A stretch of DNA of 51,385 bases from an uncultured Flavobacteriales bacterium (lineage in GTDB: Bacteria > Bacteroidota > Bacteroidia > Flavobacteriales > BACL11). Of the stretch, positions 38,489-48,218 are shown one piece after another (position 1 is the first letter of the stretch; every line of letters begins with the position of its first letter). The DNA is taken from assembly GCA_913031595.1 (NCBI GenBank), contig CAJWCP010000008.1, positions 1-51,385 on the forward strand. Direction: 5' to 3'. A program made the position numbers and the translations under genes. The notes under the pieces were generated by a model. It saw only the letters and a list, made by a program, of their open reading frames with translations. It searched no databases and was not told where the DNA came from.

Positions 38489-39424
38489 TTATTCAACAAA
38501 TAATTTTCTAAATTCATCTTCATTATATTCATTTAAACCTGTACCATCATAAAAACGAAGCTGATTACCATTATCTAAATAAATAATTGCCGGGTTCTCA
38601 TATTCATATCCTAATACTTCTAAATAAGAATTAATCTCATCGTCATCATTAAAAAACGGTAAAACTTGATAAGAAAGTGGCTTTCCTATATATTCAAAAA
38701 ATAAAGGAATCTTTTCCTCCTCTGTATCAGAAAATATAATATGAATCTCTGGAAAATCATCTATTGTTTCTGACAACACATTTAATGATTTACCTACCTC
38801 CATACAATGCTCACATCCAGCATCAAAAAAACAAAGCACTTTCTTTCCCTCATTTATATTAAACTCTGAAATAACATATTCACTAAAATTAGACACTCTC
38901 TGATTATTTGAAACAGTCTGCACAGGAATAAAAGCAAACATAAATAGCATAACACATAAAAACTGTATAATAATACTTGATCTTTTATTATGAATATTAA
39001 ATGATGTAACCCTATAAAGGAATATCAAGACAAGAATCGTAATTACATTTTTTATAAAAGCTTCAATTGGAGTCATTGGAATAAGTTCTCCAAAACAACC
39101 ACAATTCTCATTATCTCCTGAAAATATCTGAAAAGACAAATGCAATGTAAACGTAACTAATAATAATAATGAAAGAGGAATAATTACACGTTTAAGATAA
39201 TTTTTCTGTAAGATTGCAAAGGCAATAAAAAATTCTAGCCCAATAATCAATCTTGAAATATATGGAACAATACTTTCACCAAAACCCATAGGAATTAATT
39301 GCCCTTCCTCAAAAATCTTAGTAATTCCATACATCGGTGTTGGATACAATTTTGCAACTGCTGATAATAAAAATAGAGCGGACACTAAGCATCTAATTAT
39401 TAAAGGTAAATTCTTTTTCAACAT
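38489..39424 (-). CDS. DoxX/MauE-like membrane protein fused to a thioredoxin-like domain (BT_3928-type)
   Basis: Four-TM N-terminal half ('CLVSALFLLSAVAKLYPTPMYG'), then 'VLCFFDAGCEHCMEVGKSLNVL' with CxxC and a Trx-like C-terminus. Confidence 0.82.
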   Translation of the reverse strand: MLKKNLPLIIRCLVSALFLLSAVAKLYPTPMYGITKIFEEGQLIPMGFGESIVPYISRLIIGLEFFIAFAILQKNYLKRVIIPLSLLLLVTFTLHLSFQIFSGDNENCGCFGELIPMTPIEAFIKNVITILVLIFLYRVTSFNIHNKRSSIIIQFLCVMLFMFAFIPVQTVSNNQRVSNFSEYVISEFNINEGKKVLCFFDAGCEHCMEVGKSLNVLSETIDDFPEIHIIFSDTEEEKIPLFFEYIGKPLSYQVLPFFNDDDEINSYLEVLGYEYENPAIIYLDNGNQLRFYDGTGLNEYNEDEFRKLFVE

Positions 39425-39425
39425 A

Positions 39426-39965
39426 CTATTTATTTAATTTTATTAAAGCAAATACAGAATAATTCAACATATCTAAGTAATTCGCATCAATTCCTTCAGA
39501 TATTAAAGTAGACCCTTGATTATCTTCAATTTGCTTAACCCGAAGTAATTTTTGCAAAATAAGATCGGTTAGAGAACTTACACGCATATCTCTCCATGCC
39601 TCTCCATAATCATGATTTTTATCTAACATTAATTTTTTTGCAATATTCACATGTTTCTCAAAAATGTTCATAACATCATCATAATTCATCTCCTCAGGTT
39701 GCTCACTAACACCAATATCTAATTGAATAAGTCCAATAATCGCATAGTTCACAATACCTATAAATTCATTCACTGATCCTTCTTCTATCTTCTGGCATCC
39801 TTTATGCTCAATGGATCGAATCCTTTGTGCTTTAATAAATATCTGATCAGTTAATGAGCTAATTCTTAAGATACGCCAGGCACTTCCATAATCTTTCATT
39901 TTCTTTGCGAAAATGTCCTTACATTTTTTTATTATTGAATCGTATTCTATAATTGTTTTTTGCAT
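39426..39965 (-). CDS. DUF1599-like protein with two tandem copies of the domain
   Basis: Repeat 'KDYGSAWRILRISSLTDQIFIKAQRIRSIE' versus 'HDYGEAWRDMRVSSLTDLILQKLLRVKQIE'. Confidence 0.85.
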   Translation of the reverse strand: MQKTIIEYDSIIKKCKDIFAKKMKDYGSAWRILRISSLTDQIFIKAQRIRSIEHKGCQKIEEGSVNEFIGIVNYAIIGLIQLDIGVSEQPEEMNYDDVMNIFEKHVNIAKKLMLDKNHDYGEAWRDMRVSSLTDLILQKLLRVKQIEDNQGSTLISEGIDANYLDMLNYSVFALIKLNK

Positions 39966-39984
39966 GTAACTCTAATCATTAATA

Positions 39985-40866
39985 ATGGCGAAATATACAT
40001 CTTTTAAAGACCGAATTAACATAAAAAATATAAGTTGTTCAAGTATTTTTTCAACAAGGAAAATCGTCATGGGAATCCTAAATATTACAGACGACTCTTT
40101 TTATGATGGAGGAAAATATATGAATAAAAAACACATTCTTAAACAAACAAAAAAAATGCTAGAAGAAGGAGCTAAGATAATAGATATAGGTGCTCAATCA
40201 TCTAGACCTGGATCTCATCAAATATCCTCAAAAGAAGAATTAAAAAAAATTATCCCTACAATTAAATTATTAAAGAAAGAATTCCAAGATATATTAATTT
40301 CTATTGACACTTTCTGGGCAGAAACTGCAAGAAACTCTATATTAGAAGGGGCAAATATCATTAATGATATTTCTGCTGGAGAAATTGATAACACAATGTT
40401 TGAAACAATAGCTGAATTAAAAGTTCCTTACATTCTAATGCACATGCAAGGAACACCAGACAATATGCAAAAAAATCCAAGTTATGAAGACATTACAAAA
40501 GAAGTGTTTAATTTCTTTAAACAAAAAATTAAACTACTTCATCAAAAAGGCATCTCAGATATTATTATTGACCCAGGATTCGGATTTGGAAAAACAATTA
40601 ACCATAATTACGAATTATTAAATAATCTAGAGCAATTTCAAAAGCTTGACTGCCCAATATTAGTAGGGATATCTAGAAAATCTATGATCCAAGAAGTTTT
40701 ATCTGTATCAGCGAAAGAGGCGCTAAATGGGACTACTATCACAAACACATTAGCTCTAAATAATGGAGCAAACATCTTAAGAGTACATGATGTAAAAGAA
40801 GCTGTAGAATGTATCAAAATTTATAAAAAAGTAAAAACTCTTACTATAAAGCAAGAATTTAAGTAA
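39985..40866 (+). CDS. folP: Dihydropteroate synthase
   Basis: 'VMGILNITDDSFYDGGKY', 'IIDIGAQSSRPGSHQIS', 'ISIDTFWAETA', 'IINDISAGE', 'YILMHMQGTPDNMQ', 'IIIDPGFGFGKTINHN', 'LVGISRKSMI'. Confidence 0.97.
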   Translation: MAKYTSFKDRINIKNISCSSIFSTRKIVMGILNITDDSFYDGGKYMNKKHILKQTKKMLEEGAKIIDIGAQSSRPGSHQISSKEELKKIIPTIKLLKKEFQDILISIDTFWAETARNSILEGANIINDISAGEIDNTMFETIAELKVPYILMHMQGTPDNMQKNPSYEDITKEVFNFFKQKIKLLHQKGISDIIIDPGFGFGKTINHNYELLNNLEQFQKLDCPILVGISRKSMIQEVLSVSAKEALNGTTITNTLALNNGANILRVHDVKEAVECIKIYKKVKTLTIKQEFK

Positions 40867-40870
40867 ATGA

Positions 40871-41437
40871 TTAATATAAGTTGTACTGCACGGTATATTT
40901 TATAACAGAAAAATCTGTCAAAGTATGATTAGTCAATTTACTAATAGATTGAAATTTAGAAAACATATAACCCAAACTAAAAGAAACTTTTTTTGTAATA
41001 TCATAAATATATTCTAAACCATAAAAATAAGACTCATCAAAATGATCATGTTGATTACCAAGCACTTCATTCTTATCAAAAACATAAACAGCTAAAACTC
41101 CACCACTAAATCGAAGACCTTGTTTGTTATAATATAAACCTGGTTTTATAGTAAAACCTAGACTCTGATGCAATTCAAATCTATTATCACCTTCCTGAGC
41201 TAACACTACTTTATGATTAAGATAAAAAACTTCTATAGATGTCTCTAAATAGTCATTTAACAAAATGTTATTACCATAATAGATTCCGATATCAGACATA
41301 TTCTTTGACAAATAATTCTCATTATCATTTATTGTATGCGCAAAAGAAGAAATATTTCCTACCCCTAAATAAAAATTATTTTGTGCCAAAATGATTAAAG
41401 GAGAAAAAAATAATACTATTAATAATAATTTTTTCAT
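40871..41437 (-). CDS. Predicted outer-membrane beta-barrel protein, unknown function
   Basis: Signal peptide 'KKLLLIVLFFSPLIILAQ' and alternating beta-strand pattern ending in 'VIKYTVQYNLY'. Confidence 0.6.
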   Translation of the reverse strand: MKKLLLIVLFFSPLIILAQNNFYLGVGNISSFAHTINDNENYLSKNMSDIGIYYGNNILLNDYLETSIEVFYLNHKVVLAQEGDNRFELHQSLGFTIKPGLYYNKQGLRFSGGVLAVYVFDKNEVLGNQHDHFDESYFYGLEYIYDITKKVSFSLGYMFSKFQSISKLTNHTLTDFSVIKYTVQYNLY

Positions 41438-41492
41438 ACAACTAAACTAATTATTTTTTCTATTTACTCATCCCTCACCTACTCTTACCGGT

Positions 41493-43262
41493 TTACATTT
41501 TGTCTGGAACTTTTATTCCTAATAAACTCATAGAGTTTTTTATAACCTCAGCAACCTTCAAAGATAAAGCTAAACGAAAATGAATCAATTGATCACTTTC
41601 AGCGTTAAGTATAGGGATAGATTGATAATAATTATTATAATCTTTAACTAACTCATAAATGTAGTTTGCAACTAAAGCAGGACTATAATTATTAGCTGCC
41701 TGTTGTATTATATCTGGAAAATCTAACACCTGTTTTATAATCTGTTTTTCTTTTTCATGAAGTAAAACCTTTTTAGGTATTGTTAGCTCAGCATTAAACT
41801 TTCTTTTTAATGATTGGATCCTTGCATAAGCATATTGAATAAAAGGACCTGTATTACCATTAAAATCAACAGATTCTTCAGGGTCAAATAACATGTTTTT
41901 TTTAGGATCAACTTTTAAGATAAAATATTTAAGAGCTCCCATCCCTACCCTTTCATATAGTTCATCTGCCTCTAGAGAAGTCATCCCATCAAGTTTTCCT
42001 AAATCATTTGCTATATTCCTGGAAGTAGAAACCATCTCTGTTATTAAATCATCAGCATCAACAACAGTACCTTCTCTAGACTTCATTTTTCCAGAAGGTA
42101 AATCTACCATACCATAAGACAAATGATAACAATTCTGTGCCCAAGAACATCCTAGTTTATTTAAAATCAAAAATAATACCTTGAAATGATAATCTTGTTC
42201 ATTACCTACTGTATAAATCATATTAGAGAAATTAAAATCATCATGTCGTTGTATAGCTGTTCCTATATCTTGAGTCATATATACAGCTGTTCCATCAGAT
42301 CGTAAAATAATTTTCTCATCAAGACCTTCATCAGAAAGATCAATCCAAACTGACCCATCCTTTTTTTTATAAAAAATATTATTATCAAGACCTATCTTCA
42401 CAACATCTTTACCTAATAAATAAGTATCACTTTCATAATAATTTTTATCAAAATCTACACCTAATCTTTTGTAAGTAACATCAAACCCTTCATAAACCCA
42501 GCTATTCATCTCTTCCCATAATGCAATAGTATGAGACTCTCTTAACTCCCAAGATCTTAACATTTCCTGTGCTTTTAAGAAAATAGGTGTTTTTCTCTCT
42601 GCTTGACTCTTCTCTATACCAGAAGCAATTAAATCAGCAACTTGCTTCTTGTGTTGTTTATCATACTCTACATAATACTTACCAACAAAATGATCTCCTT
42701 TTAGACCTGTACTCTTAGGAGTTTCTCCATTACCATAATCTTTCCATGCCACCATTGACTTACAAATGTGAATACCTCGATTATTGATGATCTGTACTTT
42801 TCTAACATTTCTTCCACTTGCTTGAATAATCTTAGAAACCGAATAACCTAAAAGAATATTCCTAATATGTCCTAAATGAAGAGGTTTGTTTGTATTAGGC
42901 GAAGAATATTCTACCAAGTAAGTGGGAGAATATTGATCTGGCTTTATTATTCCATAATCAGGTATTTTGTAAACATCAAGAAATTCATTAAACCAGAAAT
43001 CCTGATCAATTTCAAGATTAAGAAATCCTTTCACCACATTAAAACCTACGACTTCTTTAGTATTTTCTTTAAGATAATTTCCAATATCTTTAGCAGTTTC
43101 TTCTGGACTTTTCTTTGAGACCCTTAAAAGAGGGAAAACAACCACAGTAACATCTCCATCAAAATCTTTATTGGTCTTCTGAAATTGAATCTGCTGATTT
43201 TCTACTGAATACAATTCAGTAATTGCCCCTTCTATTTGTTCTAATAAAATATCTTTTATCAT
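41493..43262 (-). CDS. argS: Arginyl-tRNA synthetase
   Basis: 'VEYSSPNTNKPLHLGHIRNILLGYSV' (HIGH), 'HLSYGMVDLPSGKMKSREGTVVDADDLI', 'NGNTGPFIQYAYARIQSL'. Confidence 0.97.
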   Translation of the reverse strand: MIKDILLEQIEGAITELYSVENQQIQFQKTNKDFDGDVTVVVFPLLRVSKKSPEETAKDIGNYLKENTKEVVGFNVVKGFLNLEIDQDFWFNEFLDVYKIPDYGIIKPDQYSPTYLVEYSSPNTNKPLHLGHIRNILLGYSVSKIIQASGRNVRKVQIINNRGIHICKSMVAWKDYGNGETPKSTGLKGDHFVGKYYVEYDKQHKKQVADLIASGIEKSQAERKTPIFLKAQEMLRSWELRESHTIALWEEMNSWVYEGFDVTYKRLGVDFDKNYYESDTYLLGKDVVKIGLDNNIFYKKKDGSVWIDLSDEGLDEKIILRSDGTAVYMTQDIGTAIQRHDDFNFSNMIYTVGNEQDYHFKVLFLILNKLGCSWAQNCYHLSYGMVDLPSGKMKSREGTVVDADDLITEMVSTSRNIANDLGKLDGMTSLEADELYERVGMGALKYFILKVDPKKNMLFDPEESVDFNGNTGPFIQYAYARIQSLKRKFNAELTIPKKVLLHEKEKQIIKQVLDFPDIIQQAANNYSPALVANYIYELVKDYNNYYQSIPILNAESDQLIHFRLALSLKVAEVIKNSMSLLGIKVPDKM

Positions 43263-44194
43263 GTTCTTTTAGGTAAAAATATTTCTGCCATCATACATCT
43301 AGCACTACCCCCTCCACATGTTTCAATAGTATCTAAAGAAGCAGAAATAATAGGACAATAATACTCAATTTTACTAATCTGAATATCTGACAAACTATTA
43401 TATGCTGAATCTGACATAATAAGATAAGGTTGACTACCTATAACCTGCAACATATTACCGGCAAATTGATTTTTTTGATCTTCTGAGATTTCAATAATCT
43501 CTTTATTTGATTCTTTTAATATACTCTCAATTTTATTTCTTTCATCCTTATTATCTATAGAATCTAAACAAATAATTACAAAATGATCTGCTATACACAT
43601 CATTACATTAGTATGATAAATAGGTAATCTAGATCCATTTATATTTTGATTAGCTGTAAAGCAAACTGATGTATATCCAAATTCTTTACAAAAATTCCTT
43701 ACCAAATCCTTATCTGTTCTAATAGAAATAGCAGCATAACAAATCTTGTTTTCTCTATCAAGAACCATGCTTCCTGTTCCCTCTAAAAACTTTTCATTTT
43801 CTTCATAAAAGGTAAGATCTTTAATCTCTCTTATCTCAAAATTAAATTCATTTGCTAACTTAGTAAGAATATCTTTTCTTCGCTCCTTTCTTCTATTCTT
43901 TGCACACATAGGATAAAGTGTAACTCGACCATTACCATGAAAAGAAATCCAATTATTTGGAAATATTGAATCGGGAGTATCATGCTCATTAGTATCCTCT
44001 ATAACAATAACATTAACACCTATACTTTCTAATAACGAAACAAAAGAATTAAATTCTTGAAGCGCCTTCTCATGTATCTGACTATCAGTTAAATCACGTA
44101 ATTCTTTCTGATAATAATTATTAATCGCTGTCTCATGATTATACCTAAAAGAAAAAGGTCTTATCATCATAATATTATTTGTATTCTGCATCAT
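43259..44194 (-). CDS. ctlX: Citrulline utilization hydrolase CtlX-like (pentein fold)
   Basis: 'IMMIRPFSFRYNHETAINNYYQ', 'DSIFPNNWISFHGNGRVTLYPMCAKNRRKERR', 'FLEGTGSMVLDRENKICYAAIS', 'CGGGSARCMMAEIFLP'. Confidence 0.88.
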   Translation of the reverse strand: MMQNTNNIMMIRPFSFRYNHETAINNYYQKELRDLTDSQIHEKALQEFNSFVSLLESIGVNVIVIEDTNEHDTPDSIFPNNWISFHGNGRVTLYPMCAKNRRKERRKDILTKLANEFNFEIREIKDLTFYEENEKFLEGTGSMVLDRENKICYAAISIRTDKDLVRNFCKEFGYTSVCFTANQNINGSRLPIYHTNVMMCIADHFVIICLDSIDNKDERNKIESILKESNKEIIEISEDQKNQFAGNMLQVIGSQPYLIMSDSAYNSLSDIQISKIEYYCPIISASLDTIETCGGGSARCMMAEIFLPKRT

Positions 44195-45108
44195 TATTCT
44201 CTAATAAGAGGTAAAGTTGAACATCTTAACAGACCTTCCATCTTAGCTGTTTCAAAATAAGGAATTTCTTCTACTACAAACCCCTTACTTCTTAAAAGAT
44301 TATTTAATCTTACAAAACCTCTCTCTGAAACAATAATATTATCTGATATAGAGAATATATTAGAATTCATATTATACATTTCCTCTTTTGATATTTCAAT
44401 AATATTACTTCTCCCAAAATAATCCATCAAAAAAGTAACATCCTGATCATTCTTAAACCCATCTTTGTAAAGTATTGCCATATTATTTCCTATAGGCTGA
44501 AAACAGCAATCAAGATGTAATGCATTCTCTCTTGGATCTTTATCAGATTTTTTAAGTTCAAAGCCTTTAACTTTTTTATCTGGAAATTGCTTGCTTAGAA
44601 ACTCAATTGCTGCGCTATTAGTTCGAGCAACCGTATATCTCTCAAAATCCTCTAACTCAGAATAACCTACAAAAATATGCTCATTACAAACAAGCACATC
44701 TCCACCTTCAGCTCTAGAATCCTTTGGCATATAGATAATCTTTTTATCATCAATCTCGTTTAATAAAAATTCCAATGCATGAATTTCTTTCTGTCTATTA
44801 ACAATTATGTTAGGCATAAAAATTTTATCCTCAATAACAAAAGCGATGTCTCTTGCAAATATCTGATTTATACCCTGAATATTAGAAGGACGATATACCT
44901 TAATATTATATTTCTCTAAAATAGAAATAAAAGACTGCATCTCTAAGAGCAAATCCTCCTGCTTAGGGAATTTTCCAGAAACAACATGTGCCTTTGATTT
45001 AGGATCATAACATAATTCTAAATCAGGTGTGCCTCCAAAATCATCAGCAATACCAACAACAACAGCTATTAAACTACCTGTTTCATTTTGAATATTTAAC
45101 TTTAACAT
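44194..45108 (-). CDS. Arginine deiminase / dimethylarginine dimethylaminohydrolase-like protein (pentein fold)
   Basis: 'IFARDIAFVIEDKIFMPN', 'SRAEGGDVLVCNEHIFVGYSE', 'HLDCCFQPIGNNMAILY', C-terminal 'KMEGLLRCSTLPLIRE' with the candidate catalytic Cys. Confidence 0.82.
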   Translation of the reverse strand: MLKLNIQNETGSLIAVVVGIADDFGGTPDLELCYDPKSKAHVVSGKFPKQEDLLLEMQSFISILEKYNIKVYRPSNIQGINQIFARDIAFVIEDKIFMPNIIVNRQKEIHALEFLLNEIDDKKIIYMPKDSRAEGGDVLVCNEHIFVGYSELEDFERYTVARTNSAAIEFLSKQFPDKKVKGFELKKSDKDPRENALHLDCCFQPIGNNMAILYKDGFKNDQDVTFLMDYFGRSNIIEISKEEMYNMNSNIFSISDNIIVSERGFVRLNNLLRSKGFVVEEIPYFETAKMEGLLRCSTLPLIRE

Positions 45109-45237
45109 AATTAATGCAAATTTAATTAAGAATTAAACATCTCCTTATAGAATATTAAAAGACTTTTAACTTCAATTTATTAACAATTTAATGGTATAAT
45201 ATTAGCTCTGTATATAAAAGCAATAGAAATCAATTTG

Positions 45238-45245
45238 TATTTTTG
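45238..45245 (+). promoter_or_regulatory. Candidate -7 element (TATTTTTG) for ftsK
   Basis: TAnnTTTG match ending 9 nt before the ftsK ATG. Confidence 0.5.
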
Positions 45246-45254
45246 AGATAAGAT

Positions 45255-47597
45255 ATGAAAAAGAAAAAATTAAAAGTAAGAAAAGTAAGAAAAGTAAGTT
45301 TAAATAAAATTACTGCACCTTTTAAAAACAAAAATAATCATAGAATTTTAAGTGGTTTTTTAATATTAATATCTTTCTATCTATTTATAGCCTTCATATC
45401 GTTCTTGCTTGACTGGAAAGCAGATGATAGTATTGTAAATGGGAAAAACCTTGCTGAAGTTATAACAGAAAAAAAAATACAAAATAGAATTGGAGGTTTT
45501 GGAGCTTATGTTGGAAATCTTTTTGTTAAAAAATGGCTTGGAATTACAGCATTTTTCATTCCTTTAATCACATTAATTGTTGGCCTAAAGATATTAGGAA
45601 TTAAGACGTTAAATATTGGAAAAATTTTTCTTCATTCTCTATTAATGATGATAATAGTTCCTATTAGCGTAAGCCATTTCTTCGGTCATCCAATTATAGC
45701 AGGAGGTATTGGAATATTTACAGAAGAAATCTTAAATATCAGCATAGGGGAATTAGGCACTAAATTATTAATTATACTTATAATAAGCTTATACCTTATC
45801 ATCTCTTTTGATATTACTATAGAAAAAATCAAATACTATATATATAAAATAAAACCTACTTCAGAAAAGAAAAGTATAAATAAAAATACAGTAATAGAAG
45901 AACCAGCCAACACTATAAAAGAAGAAACAGAAGAAATTCGAAACTTTCCAGAAGAAAAAGAAATACAGAAAATAAACACGAAAGAAGAAAATAATGATGA
46001 TAAAATCAATATTGAAATACACACAGGCAAAAATGAAGAAACATTAAGTGATTCGGAAATTAAAAAAAGATTAGAAGAAATAGAAGATTATGATCCAACA
46101 TTGGAATTGTCAGAATATCAAATGCCAAACATGGATCTACTAAATGAATATGGAAGCGGAAAAATTCAAGTAGACAAAAATGATCTAGAAGAGAAAAAAA
46201 ATAGAATTGTTGAAACATTAGGTCACTATAACATTGGGATCTCATCAATATCAGCTACAATAGGCCCTACTATAACACTTTATGAGATTGTCCCTGATGC
46301 AGGAATTAGAATATCCAAGATTAAAAACCTAGAAGATGATATTGCTCTCAGCTTAGCTGCTGAAGGAATAAGGATTATCGCTCCAATACCCGGGAAAGGA
46401 ACAATTGGCATCGAAGTACCAAATAAAAAGAAGAACACTGTATCAATGATGGAAGTTCTCAAATCTGAGAATTTTCAAAATAATAACATGGAACTTCCTA
46501 TTGCATTTGGTAAAACAATATCAAATGAAACATTTGTTGTAGATCTTTCAAAGATGCCTCATTTACTAATGGCTGGCGCAACTGGACAAGGAAAATCAGT
46601 AGGATTAAATGTTATTCTAACATCATTACTATACAAAAAACACCCTTCACAAATAAAATTTGTATTAGTAGATCCTAAAAAAGTAGAACTTACTCTTTTT
46701 AATAAAATAGAACGACATTATCTAGCTAAACTACCTGAAGAAGAAGATGCTATTATTACAGATACAAAAAAAGTGGTTAATACAATTAATTCACTATGTA
46801 TCGAAATGGATGAACGTTATGAATTATGTAAGATAGCACATTGTCGAAATATCAAAGAATATAACGAAAAATTTATATCAAGAAAACTAAATCCAGATAA
46901 GGGACACAGATACTTGCCTTATATCGTGCTTGTAATTGATGAATTTGCTGATTTAATTATGACTGCAGGCAAAGAAATTGAAACTCCTATTGCAAGACTT
47001 GCTCAATTAGCTAGAGCAATAGGAATTCATCTAATTATTGCGACTCAAAGGCCTTCTGTTAATGTTATTACTGGAATTATAAAGGCTAACTTCCCTGCTA
47101 GAGTTGCATTTAGAGTCACTTCCTCGACTGACTCCAGGACAATTATGGATAGTAAAGGTGCTGAACAATTAATTGGTATGGGAGACATGTTAATATCAAC
47201 AGGAAGTGAACTAACAAGATTACAATGTGCATTTATAGATACGCCTGAAGTTGAGAAAATTTGTGAGTTCATTGGTTCACAAAGAGCATATCCTGACGCC
47301 CATATGCTGCCAGAATATAAAGGAGATAAGGATATTGTCGGAGGAGATAAAGATCTTAAGGAGAAAGATGCTCTTTTTGAAGAAGCAGCATCAATAATAA
47401 TACAACACCAATCAGGATCAACATCACTTATACAAAGAAAATTAAAACTAGGCTATAATCGTGCGGGACGAATAATTGATCAATTAGAAGCTGCAGGAAT
47501 TGTTGGCCCTTTTGAAGGAAGTAAAGCAAGAAAAGTGTTAATTAAAGATCAGATGGAACTTGAATATTTACTAAAAAATTTATCTACAAATGAATAA
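45255..47597 (+). CDS. ftsK: DNA translocase FtsK/SpoIIIE
   Basis: N-terminal TM segments, acidic/Lys linker, 'LLMAGATGQGKSVGLNVILTSLLYKKHPSQIKFVLVDPKKVELTLFNKI', 'VLVIDEFADLIM', 'IGIHLIIATQRPSVNVITG', gamma domain 'TSLIQRKLKLGYNRAGRIIDQLEAAGIVGP'. Confidence 0.97.
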   Translation: MKKKKLKVRKVRKVSLNKITAPFKNKNNHRILSGFLILISFYLFIAFISFLLDWKADDSIVNGKNLAEVITEKKIQNRIGGFGAYVGNLFVKKWLGITAFFIPLITLIVGLKILGIKTLNIGKIFLHSLLMMIIVPISVSHFFGHPIIAGGIGIFTEEILNISIGELGTKLLIILIISLYLIISFDITIEKIKYYIYKIKPTSEKKSINKNTVIEEPANTIKEETEEIRNFPEEKEIQKINTKEENNDDKINIEIHTGKNEETLSDSEIKKRLEEIEDYDPTLELSEYQMPNMDLLNEYGSGKIQVDKNDLEEKKNRIVETLGHYNIGISSISATIGPTITLYEIVPDAGIRISKIKNLEDDIALSLAAEGIRIIAPIPGKGTIGIEVPNKKKNTVSMMEVLKSENFQNNNMELPIAFGKTISNETFVVDLSKMPHLLMAGATGQGKSVGLNVILTSLLYKKHPSQIKFVLVDPKKVELTLFNKIERHYLAKLPEEEDAIITDTKKVVNTINSLCIEMDERYELCKIAHCRNIKEYNEKFISRKLNPDKGHRYLPYIVLVIDEFADLIMTAGKEIETPIARLAQLARAIGIHLIIATQRPSVNVITGIIKANFPARVAFRVTSSTDSRTIMDSKGAEQLIGMGDMLISTGSELTRLQCAFIDTPEVEKICEFIGSQRAYPDAHMLPEYKGDKDIVGGDKDLKEKDALFEEAASIIIQHQSGSTSLIQRKLKLGYNRAGRIIDQLEAAGIVGPFEGSKARKVLIKDQMELEYLLKNLSTNE

Positions 47598-48216
47598 AAT
47601 AATCACACTACTACTATTAGTACTAACATTTAGTATGTCTGCACAAGATCAATTAGCAAAAGAAGTCTTAGATAAATTAAGCTCAACTACTGAATCATAT
47701 AAAAACATATCCATTGATTTTGAATTTATTTTTGAGAATAAAAGTCAAGAAATAAGAGAAACACAAAATGGTAAAATTATATTAGAAAATGACAACTTCA
47801 AATTAGAGTTAGATAATCAAATCATTTTTAATGATGGTGAAACACAATGGATATATAATTCAGATATTAATGAGCTGCAAATTATTGAACATGATAGTGA
47901 AGACGAAATGATGAATCCTGATAAATTATTCAAAATCTATGAGAAAGATTATAAATACACCTATATTGGAGCTGAATCAAAGAATGGAGAGAGATTACAT
48001 GTAATAGATTTATTTCCTGAAGAAAGTAATTCATTTATGAAAATTACATTATATATTAATGTAATAAAAAACCAATTAGAAAAACTAATATTATTTGATA
48101 AAAATGGAGGAACATACAGTTATATTATTAATACTTTTAAAAGTAATAGTTTGACTAAACCTTTAGATTTTAATATTGACCAATATGGTGATGTTGAAAT
48201 AATTGACTTGAGATAA
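47590..48216 (+). CDS. LolA-like outer membrane lipoprotein carrier protein
   Basis: Signal peptide, 'LDKLSSTTESYKNISIDFEF...GKIILENDNFKLELDNQIIFNDGETQWIYNSDINELQI'; overlaps the ftsK 3' end by 8 nt. Confidence 0.85.
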   Translation: MNKIITLLLLVLTFSMSAQDQLAKEVLDKLSSTTESYKNISIDFEFIFENKSQEIRETQNGKIILENDNFKLELDNQIIFNDGETQWIYNSDINELQIIEHDSEDEMMNPDKLFKIYEKDYKYTYIGAESKNGERLHVIDLFPEESNSFMKITLYINVIKNQLEKLILFDKNGGTYSYIINTFKSNSLTKPLDFNIDQYGDVEIIDLR

Positions 48217-48218
48217 TA

